Shown here in pieces: positions 9,099 through 16,563 of a stretch of 35,946 nucleotides of DNA. A model generated the notes under the pieces. It searched no databases. It saw only the letters and a program-made list of their open reading frames with translations, and had not been told where the DNA came from. Position 1 is the first letter of the stretch. Every line of letters starts with the position of its first letter. Origin of the DNA: Duganella phyllosphaerae. GTDB taxonomy: Bacteria > Pseudomonadota > Gammaproteobacteria > Burkholderiales > Burkholderiaceae_D. Both the position numbers and the translations under genes were made by a program. Where the stretch lies: the NCBI RefSeq assembly GCF_001758785.1, contig NZ_LROM01000078.1, forward strand, positions 1 to 35,946, in the 5' to 3' direction.

Positions 9099-10771
9099 CA
9101 GGGCGCGTAGCCGGGAATGCGCGACTCGTCGACGGCGTCGATCTGGCGCGGATCCACGTGCTGCTGCGCAAACTGCAGGTAGACCTTGCTGCGGATGAAG
9201 ATATCGAACAGCTGCGGGTCGATGTGGCCGTTCAGGGCGAACTTGCCGAGGATGTCAATCGACTCCGACAGCATCTTGCCCTTTTTATACGGGCGGTCGC
9301 ACGCGGTCAGCGCCTCGAAGATGTCGGCGATCGCCATCAGGCGCGCCTGCACCGACATCTGGTCGCCGGTCAGGCCGCGCGGATAGCCCTTGCCGTCCAT
9401 GCGCTCGTGGTGGCCGCCCGCGTATTCGGGCACGTTGCGCAGGTGGCGCGGCCACGGCAGCGCTTCGAGCATGCGCACCGTGACCGAGATGTGGTTGTTG
9501 ATGATCTTGCGCTCGTCGGCGGTCAGCGTGCCGTACTGGATCGACAGGTTGAGCACTTCGTCGGCGTCGAGGAACTGGCGCTGGGCGCCGTCCATGTCGG
9601 TCCACGTGCGCGTACCGATATCACGCACGCGCTGCTGGTCGGCCGGGGCCATGCCCTCGCCGCCCACGTTGGCCGCGCGCAGGAAAGCGCGTTCGGCGCG
9701 CAGGGTTTGCTGCTGCGCCGCCAGCGCCTGGTCGATATCGGCCAGCGCCGCCGGCGTGGCAGTGTTGCTGGTGGCCAGCGCCAGCTTCTGCTCCAGCGCA
9801 GCGATTGTGGCGTCGCGCTCGAGCACTTCATAGCGCGTATCGACCAGCGCAATGCGATCGAAAATGGTTTCCAGCTTGGTGGCCTTGTCCACCACGTGGA
9901 CCGGCGTGGTGATCTTGCCACAGTCGTGCAGCAGCCCGGCCATCCACAGTTCCTTGCGATCGGCGTCGGTCATGCGGAAGTCGGCCAGCGGGCCGGTTTT
10001 GGTGGCGTGCACCGCCTCGGCCAGGCGCATGGTCAGCTCCGGCACGAACTGGCAGTGGCGGCCCGTGTACGGCGACTTTTCATCGATGCCGATGTTGATC
10101 AGGTTGACCAGCGACTCGAGCAATTCCTCGAGCTGGGCGATCAGGCGCTGGTGGGTGAGCGCCACCGACGCTTGCGCCGCCAGCGCCTCGATGAAGCGCT
10201 GGTCGGTCTGGTTGAAGGCGATGATGGTGGCGCCCTCATTGGCGTCGATCTCGGCATCGGTCTGCGGCGCGCGCGCGTTCACCAGTTGCAGCACGCCGGT
10301 CAGCTCGCCTTCGTGGTCGCGCATCGGCACCGTCAGGATCGACTTCGAATGGTATTGACGCTGGCGGTCGAAATTGAGCATGCCGGAAAAATTGAATCCT
10401 TCGGCCTGCGGCTGGTACACATCGGCCACGTTGACCGACTCGCCCGAGTGCGCAGCATACGCGGCCACGGCGGACAGGTTGGGCGCGCCGGCGGCATCGA
10501 ACAGCGGGATCGCCGGTGCGCGGATGGGCTCGCCACCAGGGCCGCCCTGGTGGATGCCCAGCGTATCGTTGATCAGGATGTGAAAGTCGAGCGCACGGCG
10601 GTCGTCGCTGGGACGGTACAGCGTGCCGCCGTCGGCATTGGTCATGCGCTTGGCCAGCTGAAGTATGTATTCGAGCAGGGTGTCGGTATCGTGCGATTTG
10701 CCAAGCGTAACGCTCAGCTCGGTCAACAGGTTGAGGCGCTGGGCGATTTGAGAAGGGGATAATTCTTGCAT
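9098..10771 (-). CDS. GAF domain / HD-GYP phosphodiesterase
   Basis: This is a predicted cytoplasmic cyclic-di-GMP phosphodiesterase of 557 aa. An N-terminal helix leads into a GAF domain at about 12-205 (LNLLTELSVTLGKSHD, ADGGTLYR, SILTVPMRD, GVLQLVNA). The HD-GYP domain begins near 215, with LLHDCGKITTP (His282-Asp283, Gly-Lys), NNHISVTVRML (His427), and the signature HHERMDGKGYP at 454-464. About 140 residues separate the HDxGK motif from His427, where ordinary HD-GYP proteins have a few dozen. The insert holds a likely coiled coil (about 312-365) and a charged segment. The GAF domain probably controls the catalytic part. It is the first gene of a two-gene unit with the cyclase and diverges from the MBL hydrolase gene. 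Confidence 0.92.
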   Translation of the reverse strand: MQELSPSQIAQRLNLLTELSVTLGKSHDTDTLLEYILQLAKRMTNADGGTLYRPSDDRRALDFHILINDTLGIHQGGPGGEPIRAPAIPLFDAAGAPNLSAVAAYAAHSGESVNVADVYQPQAEGFNFSGMLNFDRQRQYHSKSILTVPMRDHEGELTGVLQLVNARAPQTDAEIDANEGATIIAFNQTDQRFIEALAAQASVALTHQRLIAQLEELLESLVNLINIGIDEKSPYTGRHCQFVPELTMRLAEAVHATKTGPLADFRMTDADRKELWMAGLLHDCGKITTPVHVVDKATKLETIFDRIALVDTRYEVLERDATIAALEQKLALATSNTATPAALADIDQALAAQQQTLRAERAFLRAANVGGEGMAPADQQRVRDIGTRTWTDMDGAQRQFLDADEVLNLSIQYGTLTADERKIINNHISVTVRMLEALPWPRHLRNVPEYAGGHHERMDGKGYPRGLTGDQMSVQARLMAIADIFEALTACDRPYKKGKMLSESIDILGKFALNGHIDPQLFDIFIRSKVYLQFAQQHVDPRQIDAVDESRIPGYAP

Positions 10772-10927
10772 AGTGAAAGTCTATCCTCAGTGCAAGTTTG
10801 TGTACACGACAAATTTCCTGGATACACAATTTGAACACAAGTTGTTGCGTTTCAACCCTGCCTTGCGGAAATAAAGATATGATCGGCGGAAAACAGACTT
10901 AAAAACAGCACAACACCAGGGAAGCGC

Positions 10928-11824
10928 ATGAAATTCACATTCTGGGGGGTACGTGGTTCCATCCCCTCACCGGGCCCGCGCACGGCGCGCTACGGCGGCA
11001 ACACCACTTGCATCGAAGTTCGCACCGACAAAGACACCCTGCTCATCATCGACGCCGGCACCGGACTGTTTCCGCTGGCGCAGTCACTGCTGGACAACAA
11101 ACGCGGTAACATCCACGCCAACATCTTCATCACCCACAGCCACTGGGACCACATCCACGGCCTGCCGTTCTTCACGCCGCTGTTCGTGCGCGGCAGCCGC
11201 GTGCGCCTGCACGGCGTCACCGATCCCGACACCGGCCACGGCATCGAACACGTGATGAATGTGCAGCTGCAAAACAGCTATTTTCCGGTCAGCGAAACCC
11301 AGATGAGCGCCACCATCGAATACCAGTCGCTCGTCGCTGGCGAGCCGATCATGGTGGGCGACGCCCAGGTCTCGAACGTGGTCATGAACCACCCGGTGAT
11401 CAACCTCGGTTACCGCATCGACTGCAACGGCAAGTCGGTATTTTTTACCGGCGACCACGAACCGTTCTACAACCCGCATCGGGCAGACCATCCGGAATAT
11501 GCTGCAGCCGAACGGCAGGTGCGCGCGCGGTCGCAAGCCATCGACGACCTGCTCGCCGGCGTCGACGCGCTGATCGTCGATTGTTCTTACACGCGGGAAG
11601 AGTACCCTGCCAAGCAGGGCTGGGGGCACGGGACGTTCGATGAGGCGGTGGAATTGGCGCTACGGGTTGGCGCCAAGGCGCTGTACTGCACCCACCACGA
11701 GCCGACGCGCAGCGACGATGAACTGGAAACGGTGTTTGCGCAGGTAATGGCGCGCCACGCTGGGCGCCTGGGCGATTTGACGGTGCAGCTGGCTTACGAG
11801 GGCTTGCAGGTAGTGCTGGACTAA
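10928..11824 (+). CDS. MBL-fold metallo-hydrolase
   Basis: This is a 298-aa protein of the metallo-beta-lactamase fold, in the branch that opens with MKFTFWGVRGSIPSPGP. The metal ligands are visible: His70, His72, Asp74 and His75 (THSHWDHIHG), His155 (MNHPVINLGYR), Asp176 (FTGDHEP) and a C-terminal His at 256 or 257 (YCTHHEP). A further conserved GHGTFDEA lies at 233-240. This branch is close to PhnP-like phosphodiesterases, so a phosphodiester substrate is plausible but not shown. An AGGGAAG Shine-Dalgarno sits just before the ATG. The gene diverges across 156 bp from the HD-GYP/cyclase pair, which invites, but does not prove, a role in nucleotide signalling. No signal peptide is seen. Confidence 0.85.
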   Translation: MKFTFWGVRGSIPSPGPRTARYGGNTTCIEVRTDKDTLLIIDAGTGLFPLAQSLLDNKRGNIHANIFITHSHWDHIHGLPFFTPLFVRGSRVRLHGVTDPDTGHGIEHVMNVQLQNSYFPVSETQMSATIEYQSLVAGEPIMVGDAQVSNVVMNHPVINLGYRIDCNGKSVFFTGDHEPFYNPHRADHPEYAAAERQVRARSQAIDDLLAGVDALIVDCSYTREEYPAKQGWGHGTFDEAVELALRVGAKALYCTHHEPTRSDDELETVFAQVMARHAGRLGDLTVQLAYEGLQVVLD

Positions 11825-11875
11825 ACCCGCCCCCGGAGTTCGGGGTGGGACCCCAGCCGTGGCAGTGCGGGGTTT
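11823..11875. repeat. Intergenic palindromic element, copy 1 (probable bidirectional terminator)
   Basis: The outer arms AAACCC/GGGTTT enclose a perfect inner hairpin GGGGT-GGG-ACCCC. The element fills the gap between two convergent genes and begins within the stop codon of the MBL gene. A related element with the same design (outer CCCGCAC/GTGCGGG, inner GGGGTC-A-GACCCC) is at 25178-25247. The shared layout suggests a dispersed genomic element that also ends transcription. Confidence 0.6.
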
Positions 11876-11879
11876 AATC

Positions 11880-12380
11880 TCAGGCAGCGACAGCAAACCC
11901 CGCACGCTGCGAACGCGGCAGCGACCGGCGGTCGGCCAGTGCGCGCAGGCGCGCCACGGCAGCTTGCAGGTTGAACGACTTGCCGGCACGCAGCGCCGAC
12001 ACCATCTGGGTGGCGATGCGCAGCGCCGGCGCGGCAGCCGCACGGGCGGTGGCGCCATAAGGCAGCACCAGGCGGTAGCGGCCACGGGTGCGCGGCACCA
12101 CGCCGACGAATCCGACCGACACTTCATTGAGGGCCAGGCGGCGCAACTCCATCGCGACCTGCTGCACCACGCGCACGATTTGCGGCACGCCTTCTGCACG
12201 CAAACCGACCATGGCAGCCTGGTTGCGTACGCCCGGCAGCAGCGCCAGCAAGCGCTGGTCGAGCGACGCCATGGCGACCGGGCTGGCCGGCGTGTCGTCT
12301 ACTTCGAGAATGCTGAGAAGGCATGGCTGAGTGGAGTAGCGGTTATCGCTGTCCATGTAACGCTGATCGATGATTTTCAT
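11880..12380 (-). CDS. Stand-alone protein resembling the N-terminal domain of cyanophycin synthetase
   Basis: This is a 166-aa soluble protein. The start ATG at 12380 (MKIIDQRYMDSDNRYS) was chosen because it matches where cyanophycin synthetases begin (MKI-x-D-x-R, then a Trp/Tyr-Ser); the frame is also open 39 codons upstream. Other resemblances to that N-terminal domain are LDQRLLALLPGV, VRVVQQVAMELRRLALNEVSVGF (family pattern: HVxEHVALELQxLAG), a Gly-Arg-Tyr-Arg-Leu-Val-Leu-Pro-Tyr strand, and a final helix with A-x-x-A-x-x-A-x-x-x-V-S-A-L. The ATP-grasp and Mur-ligase domains that make cyanophycin are absent, and no neighbouring gene supplies them. It may be a regulator, a scaffold or a relic. 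The assignment is from remembered sequence only. Confidence 0.55.
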   Translation of the reverse strand: MKIIDQRYMDSDNRYSTQPCLLSILEVDDTPASPVAMASLDQRLLALLPGVRNQAAMVGLRAEGVPQIVRVVQQVAMELRRLALNEVSVGFVGVVPRTRGRYRLVLPYGATARAAAAPALRIATQMVSALRAGKSFNLQAAVARLRALADRRSLPRSQRAGFAVAA

Positions 12381-12628
12381 ATTCTGCTTTGCTTTGCTGT
12401 TTGAATCCAGGCCGTATTGTGCCCGGCCAGGCAAGCATCGGTAAGCAGCGAACGGCGTATTATTACGTAGGACCCATCCCACACTTAAGCCCAGCATAAT
12501 GATGCGCTAGTAGCTGCGACAAGCGCTGCGAAGGGCGATGGCGCGGTGCAGCAATTGTACCCGACCCGGGCGACAGGCCGTGCACGGCTTGGGGTATGCT
12601 GGGCCATTCCCCATACCGAGAGCCTACG

Positions 12629-14356
12629 ATGAATACCGCAACGTTTTCAGAAACCTTCATCCCGGGTAAAGACCTTGCCCTCGAAACCACCATCGCCTCC
12701 TTGCAAGCCAGGCTGGCCGCACGCGGTTTCGCGCTCGAAGAATCGGCCTTGCTGCACCCGGTCGATGGCGTGTGGTCGCTGCGCCTGCAGGACCGTGATT
12801 GCCCACTCCTGTACGCCAATGGCAAGGGCGCCACCGAGCTGGCCGCGCGCGCCAGCGCCTGGGGCGAATTCGCCGAGCGCCTGGGCACGCATTATTTCTG
12901 GGCGCACTACCACCTGGGCGCAGCCCGCGCCAAGGCGCCGGTGGTGCACCATCCGCGCGAAAAATGGTTCGCTGCGGGCGCCGACGGCAACTGGCCGGTG
13001 GACCTGCTCAACCCCGAACTGCACGCGCTGTACAACCCGCAAGGCGAGATCCCGGCCAGTGCGCTGATCGACCTCAACTCGGGCAACGACGCGCGCGGGA
13101 TCTGCGCCCTGCCCTACACGCGCCTGCGCGACAACGCTACAACTTATATCCCGGTCAACATCATCGGCAACCTGTACGTCAGCAACGGCATGGCGTCCGG
13201 TAATACCCTCGACGAAGCGCGCGCCCAGGCGCTGGCCGAAATTTTCGAGCGCGCCATCCAGTCCCGCATCATCGCCGAAGGCCTGTGCCTGCCCGACGTG
13301 CCCGACGACGTGATTGCGCGCCAACCTCGCCTGCGCGCCGGTATCGGTGCCTTGCGCGCGGCCGGCTTCGGTGTGCTGGTCAAGGACGCTTCGCTCGGTG
13401 GCAAATACCCGGTCATGAACATCACCCTGGTCAACCCCGCCGACCAGGGCGTACTGTCGTCCTACGGCGCCCATCCGCGCATGGAGATCGCGCTGGAGCG
13501 CGCGCTGACCGAGCTGCTGCAGGGGCGTCCGCTCGAGGCGCTGGCCGGCCTGCCCGCGCCCGGCTTCGACATGACCGAAATTAACGCGGTGGCCAACCTG
13601 GAAATCCATTTCGTCGATTCGAGCGGGGTAATCAGCTGGGACTTTTTCAGCGACACCTCCGACTATCCGTTCGTCGACTGGAACTTCAGCACCACCACCG
13701 CCGCCGACTACCAGTGGCTGGTCGATGCGCTGCACGCCGAAGGCAAGGATATTTACGTGGCCGACTTCGACGAGCAAGGCGTGTACAGCTGCCGCATCGT
13801 GGTGCCGGGCTTCTCGGAAATCTATCCGCTCGACGACCTCGAATGGGAGAACAACAGCGCCGGCAATGCGCTGCGCCCGCTGCTGGCGCGCCTGCACGAC
13901 CTGTCGGTGCAGGAATGCACGTCGCTGCTGGCCGAACTGCAAACGTCCAACCTCAACGACGAGCGGCCGGTCTGGGAAATCCTGGGACTGGCAGTGCCAG
14001 CGGGCACGCCATGGAAGCAGCTGCGCATTGGCGAGCTGAAGACGCTGCTTGCGCTGGTGGTGGGCGACGAGGAAGCGGTGCTGGAAGGCTGCGACTGGAT
14101 CCGCCACTACCGCGACCTGCCAGCGCCGCGCCTGCTGGTGTACCGCTGCATCGAAACCATCCTCAAGCTCGACGAACCGGAGAATTATCGCCAGTCGCTG
14201 ACCTTGTTCTACGGCGAACAAACGCTGGCGCTGGCCGAAGCGCTGCTCGACGGCTCCGAACGCTTCTTCGGCCTCGACCCGCTCGGCCCGAACTTCGAAG
14301 GCAGCCCGCTGCACCAGAGCTTGCTGGCGGCGTATGACAAGTTGTTTGTAGTGTGA
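12629..14356 (+). CDS. ycaO: YcaO-type protein, ribosomal protein S12 methylthiotransferase accessory factor
   Basis: This 575-aa protein aligns by eye along its whole length with E. coli YcaO: FIPGKDLALETTIASLQARL near the start, then ANGKGATELAARASAWGEFAERL, which holds the glutamates used for ATP and Mg binding. Further shared segments are LPYTR-x-R, NLYVSNGMASGNTLDEA, ALAEIFERAIQ, ALTELLQGR and a C-terminal tetratricopeptide-like helical part. YcaO ATPases activate amide backbones; the E. coli member assists RimO in beta-methylthiolation of S12 Asp88. No rimO and no RiPP precursor is nearby, so the housekeeping role is favoured over peptide-antibiotic cyclodehydration. The start at 12629 matches the family's N-terminus; the Shine-Dalgarno is weak. 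Confidence 0.9.
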   Translation: MNTATFSETFIPGKDLALETTIASLQARLAARGFALEESALLHPVDGVWSLRLQDRDCPLLYANGKGATELAARASAWGEFAERLGTHYFWAHYHLGAARAKAPVVHHPREKWFAAGADGNWPVDLLNPELHALYNPQGEIPASALIDLNSGNDARGICALPYTRLRDNATTYIPVNIIGNLYVSNGMASGNTLDEARAQALAEIFERAIQSRIIAEGLCLPDVPDDVIARQPRLRAGIGALRAAGFGVLVKDASLGGKYPVMNITLVNPADQGVLSSYGAHPRMEIALERALTELLQGRPLEALAGLPAPGFDMTEINAVANLEIHFVDSSGVISWDFFSDTSDYPFVDWNFSTTTAADYQWLVDALHAEGKDIYVADFDEQGVYSCRIVVPGFSEIYPLDDLEWENNSAGNALRPLLARLHDLSVQECTSLLAELQTSNLNDERPVWEILGLAVPAGTPWKQLRIGELKTLLALVVGDEEAVLEGCDWIRHYRDLPAPRLLVYRCIETILKLDEPENYRQSLTLFYGEQTLALAEALLDGSERFFGLDPLGPNFEGSPLHQSLLAAYDKLFVV

Positions 14357-14371
14357 ATGTGGTGTGTTCTG

Positions 14372-14414
14372 TTGAACTTATCGCTGCCGGCCGTGTCAAA
14401 TCATGGTCGGCAGC
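14372..14414 (+). promoter_or_regulatory. Candidate vapBC promoter with overlapping inverted repeat
   Basis: TTGAAC (14372-14377) and TCAAAT (14396-14401) are 18 bp apart and could serve as -35 and -10. A 10-bp inverted repeat with one G-U pair (arms 14383-14392 and 14405-14414, 12-base loop) covers the -10. Such placement would suit autorepression by the VapB antitoxin. The same hairpin could instead end ycaO transcription, because it begins 27 bases after the ycaO stop. Confidence 0.4.
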
Positions 14415-14444
14415 GTGATAGTCGGCATAAACAGGGAGGCACAA

Positions 14445-14684
14445 ATGCATAGCACCAAGGCATTCAAAGCAGGCAACTCTCAAGCGGTAAAAATCCCTGC
14501 TGAGCTTGCTTTTAAAAATACCGAACTCGACTTGGAAATCGAAAAGATCGGCGAAGCACTGCGCATTCGGCCAGCCCCAAAAAAATCGCTGGCCAACGTG
14601 TTGCGCAAGTTCGCCCGCTTTTCTCCCGATTTTCTTGCCGAAGGGCGCGGTTCGCAAGAGCAGGAAGATCGTGAGAAACTTTGA
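14445..14684 (+). CDS. vapB: VapB-type antitoxin (AbrB/MazE fold)
   Basis: This 79-aa protein would bind and neutralise a PIN-domain RNase and repress its own promoter. Residues 1-45 form the swapped-hairpin AbrB DNA-binding domain (KAFKAGNSQAVKIPAELAF, followed by LEIEKIGEALRIRP). The C-terminal half (LANVLRKFARFSPDFLAEG) is the toxin-binding tail. GGGAGG lies 5 nt before the chosen ATG, which rules out the upstream ATG at 14403. The stop overlaps the vapC ATG by one base (TGATG). The stretch looks less GC-rich than its surroundings, in keeping with horizontal acquisition. Confidence 0.85.
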   Translation: MHSTKAFKAGNSQAVKIPAELAFKNTELDLEIEKIGEALRIRPAPKKSLANVLRKFARFSPDFLAEGRGSQEQEDREKL

Positions 14685-15093
14685 TGTCCCGGTACATGCT
14701 GGACACCAATATCTGCATCTACCTGATGAAGAACCAACCGCCGGCGGTGGCGCGCCGGTTTGCACAGTGTAGTGTCGGCGACGTGATGATTTCCGCCATC
14801 ACATTCGCCGAACTGGAATTTGGGGTCCTGGTCAGCAGCGACCGCGTGCGCCAGCGCAGACATCTGAACAATCTGATCAAGTCAATTCCGGTGGGCCGTT
14901 TGATGCACGCGCCGCAGCCGCTTATGGCCCCATACGCCATGCGACCCAAGAACGCAAAAGGGATCAGCTCGACAAACTGATCGGCGCACACGCGCTGTCG
15001 TTGCAAATCATCTTGGTGACCAACAACGTTCGTGATTTCGCTGCCTACCCAGGGATTCAAATCGAAAATTGGCTCGAAGAGCCGTTGCCTTAA
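14684..15093 (+). pseudogene. vapC: VapC-type PIN-domain toxin, frameshifted
   Basis: The first frame gives MSRYMLDTNICIYLMKNQPP and SAITFAELEFGVL, the N-terminal PIN motifs with acidic residues Asp8 and Glu43. It then drifts into unrelated sequence and stops at 14980. From 14899 the next frame resumes the family: FDARAAAAYGAIR, LDKLIGAHALSL, ILVTNNVRDF, IENWLEEPLP, ending with TAA at 15093. One missing base near 14897 (a Pro codon reduced to two bases) explains the shift. The usual G-T-P-I-G before LDxLIAAHAL is also absent, pointing to a second, in-frame loss of about 9 bases. The toxin is therefore probably inactive, unless the shift is a sequencing error. Confidence 0.85.
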
Positions 15094-15105
15094 AAAATTC
15101 TACTG

Positions 15106-15492
15106 CTACAACGCCACATCCACCAGCAACCCCGGCTGCAACGCCCGGATCCGCAACTCGGTGAAATACCCACCGGCCTCGTTGTAGCGCAGGTAGTGCC
15201 GTCCGCAATCGCGGCAGCGGGCTACCTGGCTGATGTTACAGGGGTAGTAGCGCGGCGCGATCGGGGCGTCCGGGCTGTCGTAGCGGGTGCCGTTGGGGTG
15301 ATATTCGGCAAAAGTGGGCTCGTCGTACGGGTCGTCCACCAGCGTGCCCACTTCGTCGAAGTGGTCGAGCTCCAAAGTCATCGGCAGCGCCTGCCAGGCT
15401 GCCAGCGGCACCTGGTTGCAGGTGCAGGCGCCGCTGATATCCTGGGATGCCAGCGCCAGGTCCATCAACTGCTTGTATTCAATTTTTAACAT
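15106..15492 (-). CDS. Hypothetical protein with C-terminal zinc-ribbon-like cysteines
   Basis: This small protein (128 aa from the ATG at 15492) is one I do not recognise. It has Cys-Thr-Cys near residue 23, a Pro/Asp/Tyr-rich middle (DDPYDEPTFAEYHPNGTRYD), and Cys-x9-Cys-x2-Cys followed by GRHYLRYNEAGGYFTELRIR, which could bind a metal. There is no signal peptide or membrane span. The frame is open far upstream, but that part is antisense-like over pit. The start is uncertain: the pit terminator ends 8 bases before this ATG, leaving no room for a Shine-Dalgarno. An ATG at 15465 is an alternative. Coding is supported by the balanced composition. Confidence 0.6.
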   Translation of the reverse strand: MLKIEYKQLMDLALASQDISGACTCNQVPLAAWQALPMTLELDHFDEVGTLVDDPYDEPTFAEYHPNGTRYDSPDAPIAPRYYPCNISQVARCRDCGRHYLRYNEAGGYFTELRIRALQPGLLVDVAL

Positions 15493-15498
15493 GATGAA

Positions 15499-15520
15499 AA
15501 AGGGAGCCGCAGCTCCCTTT
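15499..15520 (-). terminator. Rho-independent terminator after pit
   Basis: This is a perfect 9-bp stem (AAAGGGAGC / GCTCCCTTT) with a CGCA loop, followed on the minus strand by a run of Ts. It starts 6 bases after the pit stop codon and runs into the leader of the small hypothetical gene, which is therefore separated from the pit operon or depends on read-through. Confidence 0.85.
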
Positions 15521-15526
15521 GTAATC

Positions 15527-16540
15527 TTACAGAATGTGACGTCCGGCCCACCAGGCAATCGCCGCAACGAACGCCGACGCCGGAATGGTGAAGATCCAGG
15601 CCCAAACGATGTTACCGGCCACGCCCCAGCGCACCGCAGACATCTTCTGCGAGGCGCCCACGCCGACGATGGCGCCGGTGATGGTGTGGGTGGTCGAGAC
15701 CGGCACACCGAGTGCGGTCGCCACGAACAGCGTGATGGCGCCGCCGGTTTCGGCGCAGAAGCCGCCCACCGGTTTGAGCTTGGTGATTTTCTGGCCCATG
15801 GTCTTGACGATGCGCCAGCCGCCGAACAGCGTGCCGAACGAGATCGCGGTATAGCACGAAATGATCACCCACAGCGGCGGCTCGGCGTCGCCAGCCTGCG
15901 AATAACCGGCGGCGATCAAGAGCATCCAGATGATCCCGATGGTTTTTTGCGCATCATTGCCGCCGTGGCCCAGGCTGTACGAAGCAGCCGACACCAGTTG
16001 CAGGCGACGGAACCATTTATCGACCCGGCGCGGCGTGGACCGCACGAAAATCCACGACACCAGCAACATCATGATCGAGCCGAAGATAAAGCCCATCAGG
16101 GGCGCCAGCACGATGAACACGACGATCTTGATCAGGCCGGCGGAAATCAGGGCGCCGGTGCCGCTCTTGGCTACCGCTGCGCCCACCAGGCCACCGATCA
16201 GTGCGTGCGACGACGACGATGGAATGCCGTAGTACCAGGTCACCACGTTCCAGACGATGGCGCCGACCAGCGCGCCGAAGATCACGTACTGGTCCACCAC
16301 GTTGGGGTCGATGGTGCCCTTGCCCACCGTGGCCGCCACCGTGAGCTGGTGGAACACGAAGATGGCAATGAAGTTGAAGAAGGCGGCCATGGCCACTGCC
16401 GTTTGCGGTTTCAGCACGCCGGTGGACACCACCGTGGCGATCGCGTTGGCGGCGTCGTGGAAGCCGTTCATGAAGTCAAACACCAGTGCCAGGGCGATCA
16501 AAATACCCAGCACCCAGATGCTGATTTGGATGGAATTCAT
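15527..16540 (-). CDS. pit: Inorganic phosphate transporter, Pit family
   Basis: This is a low-affinity, proton-coupled metal-phosphate symporter of the inner membrane, 337 aa. The two inverted-repeat signature motifs are present: GFHDAANAIATVVSTG near residue 26 and GHGGNDAQKTIGIIW in the second half. About ten hydrophobic segments can be seen, as well as the SSSSHALIGGLVG and STTHTITGAIVGVG re-entrant motifs. The start ATG at 16540 gives the family's typical MNSIQISIWVLGIL opening. It follows the DUF47 gene by 23 bp; this gene pair is a standard phosphate-uptake unit. Confidence 0.95.
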   Translation of the reverse strand: MNSIQISIWVLGILIALALVFDFMNGFHDAANAIATVVSTGVLKPQTAVAMAAFFNFIAIFVFHQLTVAATVGKGTIDPNVVDQYVIFGALVGAIVWNVVTWYYGIPSSSSHALIGGLVGAAVAKSGTGALISAGLIKIVVFIVLAPLMGFIFGSIMMLLVSWIFVRSTPRRVDKWFRRLQLVSAASYSLGHGGNDAQKTIGIIWMLLIAAGYSQAGDAEPPLWVIISCYTAISFGTLFGGWRIVKTMGQKITKLKPVGGFCAETGGAITLFVATALGVPVSTTHTITGAIVGVGASQKMSAVRWGVAGNIVWAWIFTIPASAFVAAIAWWAGRHIL

Positions 16541-16563
16541 CTGTTGTTCTTTTTCTGTTGAGC

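Noticed and set aside
9158..10762. 534-codon plus-strand frame
   Set aside because: It mirrors the GAF/HD-GYP gene, whose catalytic motifs are intact; no domain is seen in the mirror frame.
10772..10927. A sigma-70 promoter for the MBL gene using TATGAT at 10878
   Set aside because: No acceptable -35 lies 16-18 bp upstream, so I do not call it. I see nothing else definite in this gap.
12381..12628. Promoters or a regulatory RNA in the divergent gap before ycaO
   Set aside because: It contains only a weak GGTATG/CATACC inverted repeat (12593-12617) and no clear promoter pair; nothing is supportable.
12647..14314. 555-codon minus-strand frame
   Set aside because: It is antisense to ycaO, which matches E. 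coli YcaO along its length.
12629..14356. A RiPP biosynthetic locus centred on ycaO
   Set aside because: The protein is the housekeeping full-length YcaO type. No precursor peptide, dehydrogenase or exporter is nearby.
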